From positions 136,688,480 to 136,752,479 of the forward strand of contig OV050032.1 of the NCBI GenBank assembly GCA_920105625.2: DNA of 64,000 nucleotides, in the 5' to 3' direction. The notes under the pieces are model-generated. The model did not search any database, was not told the origin of the DNA, and saw only the letters and a list, made by a program, of their open reading frames with translations. Below, piece by piece: positions 53,848-64,000 of this stretch. A program made the position numbers and the translations under genes. The DNA is from Clusia tigrina. Its lineage: Eukaryota; Arthropoda; Insecta; Diptera; Clusiidae. Position 1 is the first letter of the stretch. Each line of letters begins with the position of its first letter.

Positions 53848-54741
53848 TTATTGATTGGCTTTTATTGCAAGTTCCCACGCATTTTTTTTTTTTGTGGTAA
53901 AATGTAGAATAGTTAAGTTGGTATTAAAAAAAAAATTGTGGGAAAATAGAGAAAAATCCGCGTAAAATTTAAAAAGGAAGCTTTGCTTAATCACGTTGTC
54001 AAAAGCCCCCGTAATGTCAACCGATGTATAGCGAGCTATTCCTTTACCCTCAAACGCCTTTTCAATTTTGCTCGTTAAGCTATGTATGGCTGTTTCAGTC
54101 GATTTGCTTGATTGGTAAGCATATTGTTCAATATAAACAGGAGAATCTTTAAGATAAGTTTCTCTGATATATTGGTCCAGAATTTTTTCCATAACTTTTA
54201 GCAGGAATGACGTTAGGCTAATGAGCCGATAGGCTTTTGGCGTGTGGTCCGCCTTTTTGCCTGCTTTCGGTATGAAAGTCACCCTAGCCTTCGTCCAAGG
54301 TTTAGACACTATGCATAGTTCCAGGCTTATCCTGAAAATGTTTGTTAGCACATGCGCCAATACATCAACACCTTGCGGAAGTAGGCACGGTTGTATATTA
54401 TCGACACCTGGGGATTTGAATGGTCAAAAAGTGAAGACAGCCCATTTGGTTTTGTTGACGGATTCTGCAAGCCAGTGTTAGTTCCTTCCGTGTAGGCATC
54501 AAGAAACGAGTATTCTCGATGATTTCACTATCCTCTCCACTAGTAGGACAGCCTGGGAAGTGAGTGTCCAACAAAAGCTGTCCCGTCTCTTCCAGGCTCT
54601 CGTAAAATTTCCGTCAGCTTTCTTAAATGTAGAAATGCCATTTAAGTGATCTTTATTGAGTAGTTCCTGGAGTCGAGTAGCTGCTGGGAGAATTTCAATA
54701 TCCTCACAGTACTTTTTCCATGAGTCATTGGGTCTTCTCAA
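53848..54741 (-). pseudogene. LOA-like RT fragment
   Basis: The frame from 54360 has ARVTFIPKAGKKADHTPKAY, LISLTSFLLKVMEKILDQYI, ESS-type KSTETAIHSLTSKIEKAF and SVDITGAFDNVIKQS. The catalytic Y-x-DD block is not reached. A separate upstream frame (54741-54499) carries the linker. It differs from copies 1-3, so it is a distinct family. Confidence 0.75.
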
Positions 54742-55060
54742 CTTATTATTATAGGCCGTTAAGGCACTTCTATAGGATGCCCAGTCACTATTAGACTAGG
54801 CTCTATTAAAGAGTTGGCGGGCTTTTTTCCGCAAAATGTTTAGCTTCCCACTCCACCAGGGTACGTTCCTAGAACGTTTTTTCACAACTTGACTGCAACT
54901 ACTTTCAAAAGAATCAATTATTATATTATTTAATTGGCTAAATTCAAGATCTAGTTCCTGAGAATTACTTATTTTTTCACTAAGGCACGCAATAATTTGC
55001 TCGAAGTAAAAGTTAAATATCGACCAGTTGGTCTTCCTAACATTTCTTATTTCGTAGATG
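53848..55060 (-). mobile_element. another LOA/I-superfamily LINE fragment (minus)
   Basis: From 55060 downward: linker NVPWWSGKLN with KKARQLFNRA (about 54860-54800), WKKYCEDIEILPAATRLQEL, then RT at 54360-53848. It is cut on both sides: no endonuclease upstream, and coding fades near 53960 into poly-A/T and unrelated sequence. Confidence 0.72.
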
Positions 55061-55167
55061 CCTCCAATTTCACCAAATGTTCTAAATTAGCAAAAGACCT
55101 TTTGAACGAAGTGCAAGCATTAAAAATTATTGAAAATATACATTAAAATACAAATCAAAGGGGGATA

Positions 55168-55749
55168 TTGGAAAAATACGAAGAAATAAAAGAGAAATAT
55201 TTTTATCCCAATCTAATAAAATACATAAATCGCTTTATAAACAGTTGTAGAATATGTAATGAAAACAAACATGATCGAAAACCTTTTAAGGAATATTTTA
55301 ATCGTACCCAAACTCCACAAAGACCAAATGAAATTGTTCATATTGACATATTTCAAGTACAAAGAACATATTTTTTAACATCAATAGACAGATCTACAAA
55401 ATTAGGTAGCATTCATAAAATACATGATAAAAACATGATTATTATAAAAGCTAAGTTAGAAGAAAGAATTGAATTTTTAGGCAAGCCAGCTTTATTGATT
55501 ATGGACAATGAATTTCACAATTAGTTAATAAATATGTTCTGCAGTGAAACAGGTGTTAAATCACACTTTACAACGCCAAATTCGCATACACGAAATTCGG
55601 AAATTGAACGATTGCATTCAACACTATTAAAAAGAGAAGATGAAAATGGCGATATTGAAGAATTAGCAATCAGGGCAATATGTTTTTATAATTCAACCAC
55701 AAAACATAAACCAATCGACTTTATTAACCAACTAAACTTAAATCTTTAA
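55168..55749 (+). pseudogene. pol: errantivirus-like integrase
   Basis: Zinc region FINSCRICNENKHDRKPF, catalytic core NEIVHIDIFQVQRTYF with the first Asp, ALLIMDNEFHN with the second, then a TAG at 55522-55524, and in the next frame HTRNSEIERLHSTLLK with the Glu. The C-terminal part fades after 55750. Confidence 0.82.
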
Positions 55750-55932
55750 AAAATAGCATAGGTTTCAAATAAAAGCAAAACCAAAGCCATTGACAGACTA
55801 AATTCAAAGAGAGAATGTGCACCAAATTACTATAATCCAAATATACTCGTATTCATAAAGAATCTAAGAGCCCAAAGACAATAGCTAATTAAAAGACCTT
55901 AAATATATTTTCAGGTAACAGTCCTAGTAACA

Positions 55933-56900
55933 ATGTTTATAATGTTGTCGGCATCGATTCAGCCGGCAGTTTTCGTTGATAAAATCGAAACAGAGGCTGG
56001 TTATGCAATCATAGATAATGAACCAATTAAAATAAATTAAATTAAAAACGGATGGTTCATTTTTGGTCTTAATAAAGAGATAAGCCAGCTTGAACACCGA
56101 ATGATAACAATTGCAATTCATACTAGACAGAAAAGAGCTTTAGTGAATATGTGCGGAAGAGCAATCAACTGGTTATTCGGAAATTTAGATGATGAAGACA
56201 GACAAAGTATTAATGACCATTTTAAGAAGTTACACATAAATACATACAATTTAGTCAACGATATGAATAAACAAAATAAAATAAACGATGATTTGCAAAG
56301 CTATTTGAAAAATATTGGATTAATCCTTGAGTCAGCTAAGGAAATTTGTAATCAGACTTATGCCAAAACGATTGAAGAAAGCTTCGCAATTACCAAATAT
56401 AATAACTTTCTGTTACTAATAAACCAAATAGCAGAGAAAATTGAAAAAATACAGGAAAATATACTAATGTTAAAACATAAAATAATGAATAAGTTCTTTT
56501 TAACTAATAAAGAAATAGATTATTGATAGTCTTAAATTGAAATATATAAAAGGTAGTTTGGGATCTTTTAATAATGACACAATCCTGTTTCTATTATTAA
56601 TCCCAAATTTTATTACTGAAGATTTTAAAACAAGAACGATTGTACCAATACCTAATGAAATTTTTATGCAACTAGATATCAAAATAACAAAAATTGTAAG
56701 CATAAAAAATAAAACATACACTAGATGAAAATGATATTTCAAAACTGGAAAGAGCAAATGTTTGCATATCTAATATATTAAATAACATTTATGAAGGTTG
56801 TAAGAAAGTAAAATCTACAGAAAAATTAGAAGAAATCAAATATATTTTTGAAGATAAATATGTTAATACAAAATTTTATATTCTTTATATTGTACTTAAG
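55933..56900 (+). pseudogene. env: errantivirus-like env, broken
   Basis: Begins with a hydrophobic start (MFIMLSASIQPAVF) that could be a signal peptide. A stop lies at about 56037, then a long frame (56101-56526) with a furin-type RQKR at 56125-56136, immediately followed by a glycine/aromatic stretch like a fusion peptide and then a coiled-coil-rich region. Later parts (to about 56900) are in other frames, with Cys-rich traces. This is the F-type layout of errantiviral Env. The transmembrane anchor is not clearly present, and the gene is dead. Confidence 0.75.
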
Positions 56901-56904
56901 AGAT

Positions 56905-59255
56905 TATCCTTCCATGGCTGCTACAAATATATAATGCAAGCCTCAGATTGCAATGTATTCCCTTACGCTGGCGCACGGCTCGGGTCGTCTTCATCCCAAA
57001 AGTTGGTTAGGCCTCACACAACAAACCTAAGGATTACAGACCCATAAGTCTAATATCCTTTCTTCTTAAGGTTCTAGAAAGAGTTCTTGACCTACATATC
57101 AGGACATCGATGAACCCTTCTCTCTGTATCTCAAAACGCTTACTCTAAAGGCAAATCGGTTGAAACAGCACTTCATTCTCTCATTCCTCAAGTTGACAAA
57201 TCCTTGGTGTACAAGGAATTCAGACTTGCCATATTTCTGGACATCGAGGGAGCATTCAACAATCTAAACCCCAACGCTGTCATTTCTGCACTCTATAACC
57301 TTAACCTGAATTCAGGCCTTCTTAAATTTATAGAGCTTCTACTAAAATCTAGGATCATCACTTCCACGATCGGCAGTGCCCAATCAAAGTGGGTGGTTAA
57401 CAGGGGCATGCCACAAGGGGTGTTTTATCACCTCTGGAACCTGACAGTTAACATACTACTAGTGAGATTGGAATCTACTGGATGCAAAGTGGTAGCCTAT
57501 GCGGACGACATAGCAATCGCCGCATCCGGCAAATTCCCCCAAACACTATCCGAAAAAATGAACTATTCACTCTCTATTGTGTCGAACTGGTGTCGTGAAT
57601 TCGAACTTGGGGTTAACCCATCCAAAACTGAGACAATGCTTTTCACTAGGAAGTACCAAATTCCAAGGTTTGCAATTCCTAGTCTAAACCGCACTCCGCT
57701 CTCTTTGAGTACACACGTTAAGTACTTAGGCCTGATTCTCGACCCAAAGCTTAATTGGAAAGCCATTCTGGCTGAGAGGGCACGTAAGGCAACATGCGCT
57801 GCATACTGCTGTAAAAGATCAGTTGGTGCACGATGGGGACTTTTTCCTCGAGTCGTGCTCTGGCTCTACACGGCCATCGTTGAACCAAACCTATTATACG
57901 GGTCGGTCTTCTGGTGGCAAGCTCTCAAAAAAGCCTGCAATATCAAACCCCCTCGATAAAATGAGAAGATCCATTGCTCCACTGATCACTGGCGCTCTTC
58001 GTAGCACACCTACGAAAGCCCTTTTTGCCATGCTGCACTGGCTCCCCTCGGGGATCCTGGTTAAGCAACAAGCCAAGCTGACAGCGATTAGACTTAACGC
58101 TCTTTCGCGCTGGCGCTAAACCCTCACGGGCGATGCTTCAATTCTGAATCAGGATCCACCTGTCCCCAACTTTATTGATTATATGTCGGTCTATCCCGAT
58201 TTGAACACGGAATTCGATCTCACTATTCCAAGTTGAAACGACTGGACTTCAAAAAACCTAATCGTCGGTGAAACAGTCGAAATCTGCACCGACGGTTCCA
58301 AGCTTGGAGGTACAGTCGGCAGCGGTATTTATTCCGACAAGCTGGACTTAAACATCTCCATACGTCTCCCAGACCATTGCAGCGTTTTTCAAGCTGAGAT
58401 CATGGCCATTTACCACGCAGCCAAATGGATGCTGAGTAGTGACATAGGGCATTCGACGAATCTATCTTCTCAGACAGCCAGGCCGCCATTAAATCTCTAT
58501 TTGGCTCCACAGCCACATCAAGACTAGTTCATGAATGTCGAACATCTTTAAATGAGCTCGCAAGTTACTCTCGGGGAATTGCGAGGCGGACGAGCTTGCC
58601 AAGGCAGGCACGCTAATGCACGATATTCACCCCTCCGCAAACATCGGCATTCCACTGGCAACAGCCAAGCTCGAAATTAAACGGAAATATCTGGCTGACG
58701 CCTACAAATCCTGGGCTAACGAGGAATCCTGCCACATGGCTAGACTAACTTGGGCAAGAATGGACAAACACAGAACCAATCAACTTCTTCGAATTGATCG
58801 CGTATCACTGTCGACAACTGTGTCGGTTTTGACCGGCCACTGCATAATGGGACAGCACGCAGAAAGACTGGGCCTACCCTCAAATGACTTTTGCCGCGGC
58901 TGTGGCTCCGAGGAGGAGGACGAGACGGTTTTCCACCTCTTATGCCACTGCCCATCCTTGAACAGAAGAAGAATTCGCACCTTTGGTGCCCCATTTCTTA
59001 CAAGCCTGACAGAGCTGTCATCCATAAATAGTAGGGACATAGCAAGGTTCATCAAAGTATCAGGATGGTTTTCTTCGACATAATGGGGAAGTCGTGCCTT
59101 TCCTGGCGCTGTCCTTGCTCTGACTATCACCATCCCATAGTATGGGAACTTTTTAGTCAGTGCTTGAGCGGCGCCACACCGTGGTGTCACAATGGGCCAT
59201 TATGTGTGCTCAAGTGCGCTTTTGGCAAACTGGGCGGCCAGTCGTACCTAACGTG
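56905..59255 (+). mobile_element. LOA-type LINE copy 3, 5'-truncated
   Basis: Starts in RT (ARVVFIPKVG, about 56980), and from about 57120 is nearly the same as copy 2 (50200-52370), including the non-coding 3' end around GGGCGGCCAGTC. It keeps YADD, but has its own lesions. Confidence 0.85.
56960..59083 (+). pseudogene. LOA-type ORF2, copy 3
   Basis: The RT frame (57204-57959) is open: LAIFLDIEGAFNNL, NRGMPQGVFYHLW, active site YADD at 57498-57509 and PSKTETMLFTRK. Frame break at 57948-57955 from extra C in a C run. RNase H is damaged: a TGA near 58236, and a deletion at about 58575 that removes the stretch holding the histidine motif. The C-terminal finger is intact (58616-59083, CRGCGSEEEDETVFHLLCHC). 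Confidence 0.85.
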
Positions 59256-59362
59256 ACCGATAAGAAGATGATACTTTGGCGTGTTTAATTTCGGCATTGC
59301 CAGGACGTACAACAAGAGGGAACCATTTGTATATACTGAAGGCCTTCCAAACTAGATCGCCT

Positions 59363-60000
59363 CTATAGCATTTTGATAAGGAAGCGGTTTATTTCTGCCA
59401 GGATTTGGTTTATTTCTTCTTTGTCCAGAAAATTTCCGTTTACGATTCCGGTCTTGGCCATCTGACAAGCCCGAACAATTTCACTGACTTCAGCTCTTAT
59501 GACGAGTAACTTGTTCAGAATGTCTCCCTCAACTTGGTCCTCTCTGGTATCTTTTGATATAATGTTGACCTTGTCGACTATTTGTTTCACTTTCTGAACC
59601 GGTTTGCGGGCAGAAATGAAACGTTTCTCGCTCACCTTATATTGGTGGTTATTTTTCTCAATTATGTTGTCCTCGCTCTTGAGTATAGAGTTCCAATCGG
59701 CAGCATCCGGAGAGACTGCGATCCAATTCCAGGCGGAGCCTATTCAATCTATCGACCGAGCTCTTCTTGAACCTCTTGTTCTTAGGTCATCCAGTCGATT
59801 GATTATCCACCTAAAGTGATATTCGTATACGAGTTTTTTATCGTTTCTTTGCATAGTGGAGTTGGCAATAGATGAAATGTTTAGACGTAAGTCCCTGTAT
59901 GTATTCAAATCCACGATGTGTACAAGTTTGAAACAACCGTTTATAACCCATCCATATCCGTCGCGAACTGATACTATTGGGGATTGGTAGCTGAAAACCT
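59363..60000 (-). pseudogene. env: copy B env fragment
   Basis: The frame at 59635-59363 shares EIVRACQMAKTGIVN with element A's env and continues a helical region. Sequence from 60000 to 59640 in other frames is N-terminal env, including a hydrophobic stretch. The C-terminal half and membrane anchor are missing. Broken by several frame changes. Confidence 0.65.
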
Positions 60001-60019
60001 GAAAACCATGTGCAGCAGC

Positions 60020-60660
60020 TATTGTTATGAATAGTCCTAAACTGTAATAAGAAATATCTGTTTTAATATTATAACTCCCTTCCCCTTCTTTTTTATTACA
60101 TTACTTGTATAAATGTAAAGACAACACTATTATAAATCTTAATGATTTAATTTTTAATTAATTTTTAGTAGGCAAATAATCATTGCATATTGCTTATTAT
60201 ATTGAAATTCGAGAATTTACATTTTTTTCTAATTATTTTTATTTTTTTATTTATTTTTTTTTAATTTTTTATTGTTTTTACAAAGTATTTAGCATATTCT
60301 ATTAATATTTTTAGGTGTACATTCTCTAACATATTTTGTATCTAATATTTTATATCTCGTATTTTGTAATATTTTCATATCTTATTTTTTTTATAAAAGG
60401 TATCCCCTTTTTTTATAGGCAACCTGTGATGAATTTGTGGAACAAAAATCTTTATGTTTACATAAAGGTATATATATTTTTTCATGATTATGTGTGATCT
60501 TATATCTGAATAACAATGTTAGGGTGCATTTATTATGAATATTTATGCATTAATTTTTTTTTCTAGTGCCTATAAATTCTTTGCCAATTACTATGAAACC
60601 TATTGCTTTATTTTTACTAGTTCTTTACGTGTGTCTTATGAAATCTTTTACCGGTTTCAG
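60020..60660. other. AT-rich stretch inside errantivirus copy B
   Basis: T-rich sequence between integrase and env where element A has a 570-bp A-rich spacer. It may simply be the diverged spacer plus small insertions. No gene seen. Confidence 0.4.
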
Positions 60661-60677
60661 TTACAACTGTCACTTTT

Positions 60678-61795
60678 TTATCCCTTGCCATCACTTATAT
60701 CACAAAGATTTTTGTTTGTCACCGTGCGAAACGTGTTGTTATATCGATCCACAGCTATATATACTAATTCTTTCGACTTCAGATTGCCCATTTCTTGCTT
60801 CAGACAGCGATAAATTTCTATGAGAGTAGAATGAAGTCGTTCTACTTGACCGTTTACCTCACTGCGCTGGGTTGGCGTTTGATACAATTCAACTCCTAAA
60901 GTTCTAATGTCTCAATGATCCGACAGATTCTTTCTTCATTCTATACGTCCTCCACAACCTTTTGAGTGAGCCTTATTTTGTACTGGGAAAAGTGCACTAC
61001 GTAAACGTCCTGAAGTGTTTGTAAGAAGGCTTCAGGTATTTTTATCCCATTAATTACAGTAGGATTCAAAAAATTCTTTAAGTTGATTATTAAATTTGCA
61101 CCATTAATTTGCATAGATACGAGTATGTAGTGGCACTTGTACCCAGGATGTGGCGTTTCCCAACAGTGAAGATCATTACCTTGTCTCACAACCAATTGGT
61201 TCCTAAATACGTTCAAGGGAGTCTCTACGTGAGGAATCAAATCAGAGCTGTCCCTTTCCGCACTATGCATGGTGGCGGCTGTTGAATAGTTGTCTTCGCT
61301 GGCAGTTTCAGTGGCAGAATCTAGGCCTTCACTAGCTATATCCGTAACAGAATCGCTTGAAGCTGGCAAGTAATTTAGTTCCGTTTTAAGCCTCCAGCGG
61401 GCATCGGCAACAAAGTTTGATTTACCAGGCTTGTAAATCAAGTCGTAATTATACTCCTCAATTCGGGCCTTAAATCGCTTAAGTTTTGCGTTATAATTTC
61501 TATTCCCCAATGCGAAAGGTAGGGGCTGGTGGTCTGTAAAGATTTTAATTTGTTTGCACCATAAACATAATTGCGAGGTTATCCAGGGCCCATACTATAT
61601 CGCCAGCATTTCCTTTTCGTTTGTCGCATAGTTTTCCTCGGTTTTATTCAAGGAACGTGACACATAGGCAATAGGCCTATCCTTACCTATTTCGCTCTGG
61701 GATAGGATGGCTCCAATCGCAAAGTCAGAGGCATCAGTTGTGAAATTGAATGGCTTTTCAAAGTCAGGGAATGCTAAAATCTAATAAGACGTTAA
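60678..61795 (-). pseudogene. pol: copy B RNase H and integrase pieces
   Basis: [20 protein letters not shown] (about 61750), then a frame at 61510 with ARIEEYNYDLIYKPGKSNFV, VADARWRLKTELNYL and NPTVINGIKIPEAFLQ, matching element A's linker. A deletion near 60910 removes the zinc region and most of the catalytic core. MYQTPTQRSEVNGQVERLHS with the Glu follows at 60887. Not functional. Confidence 0.82.
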
Positions 61796-61815
61796 TAAAA
61801 ATTTCAATTCTCGAA

Positions 61816-64000
<2,185 letters not shown>

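Larger units (their letters stand above)
55070..56905 (+). mobile_element. third errantivirus-like element: integrase and env only
   Basis: Plus-strand integrase (55168-55749) is followed by an env-like region (55933-56900). Gag, protease, RT and LTRs are missing. It is AT-rich and distinct from elements A and B; the short, Asn/Lys/Ile-rich proteins resemble the 17.6/297/Tom branch of errantiviruses. Confidence 0.75.
59363..61795 (-). mobile_element. errantivirus copy B (minus), internal fragment
   Basis: Related to errantivirus A. On the minus strand: RNase H (61795-61500), the linker and integrase N-terminus (61510-60941), integrase C-part (60887-60678), then an unrelated AT-rich stretch (about 60660-60020) and env pieces (60000-59363). 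No LTRs. It ends at a TA array on the 5' side. Confidence 0.82.

Overview
This window looks like transposon-packed, probably heterochromatic DNA from a dipteran insect. I found no convincing single-copy host gene, tRNA or rRNA. Nearly every readable coding block belongs to a transposable element (TE): Jockey, LOA-type and I-type LINEs; several Ty3/gypsy lineages, including env-bearing errantiviruses; BEL/Pao; hAT; mariner; Tc1; and a possible P-like THAP fragment. A DD41D mariner of the kind described from Ceratitis rosa, together with yoyo-like errantiviruses, makes a tephritid fruit fly the best guess. This rests on family recall, not on a database search.

Layout. 1-14.4 kb: a Jockey-like LINE on the minus strand, split by (a) a ~1.1 kb insert with a THAP-like fragment, (b) a gypsy remnant at about 3.09-6.02 kb, and (c) a hAT-bearing block at 6.93-13.58 kb that itself holds a young non-autonomous LTR element (9453-13319). 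14.45-16.36 kb: a second hAT, cut off by a CsRn1-type gypsy element (minus, 16.36-20.5 kb). 20.5-23.16 kb: decayed LOA-type LINE, copy 1. 23.24-26.99 kb: BEL/Pao pol followed by a gag-like zinc-knuckle region. 27.2-28.6 kb: 3' end of an I-type LINE. 28.66-36.74 kb: errantivirus A, nearly complete (LTR, PBS, gag, pol, env, PPT) with point lesions. 37.0-37.6 kb: (TA)n and a 58-bp minisatellite. 37.59-43.94 kb: a 412/mdg1-like element carrying two nested mariners. 43.9-47.0 kb: tandem repeats and a Tc1 relic. 47.0-48.0 kb: 3' end of another gypsy element. 48.25-52.37 kb: LOA-type copy 2. 52.4-53.8 kb: AT-rich stretch with no visible gene. 53.8-55.06 kb: another LOA-like RT fragment (minus). 55.07-56.9 kb: integrase and env of a third errantivirus. 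56.9-59.26 kb: LOA-type copy 3. 59.36-61.8 kb: errantivirus copy B (minus). 61.8-62.1 kb: (TA)n. 62.1-64.0 kb: 5' end of a LINE whose ORF1 is still open where the window ends.

The genes do not form one pathway. They are a layered record of insertions. The freshest signals are the 9453-13319 LTR element (LTRs differing at three places, one uninterrupted ORF), the open ORF1 at 62607-64000, the 352-codon I-type ORF, and errantivirus A. Repeated families in both orientations and deep nesting are compatible with a piRNA-cluster-like or pericentromeric locus, but the sequence alone cannot prove that.
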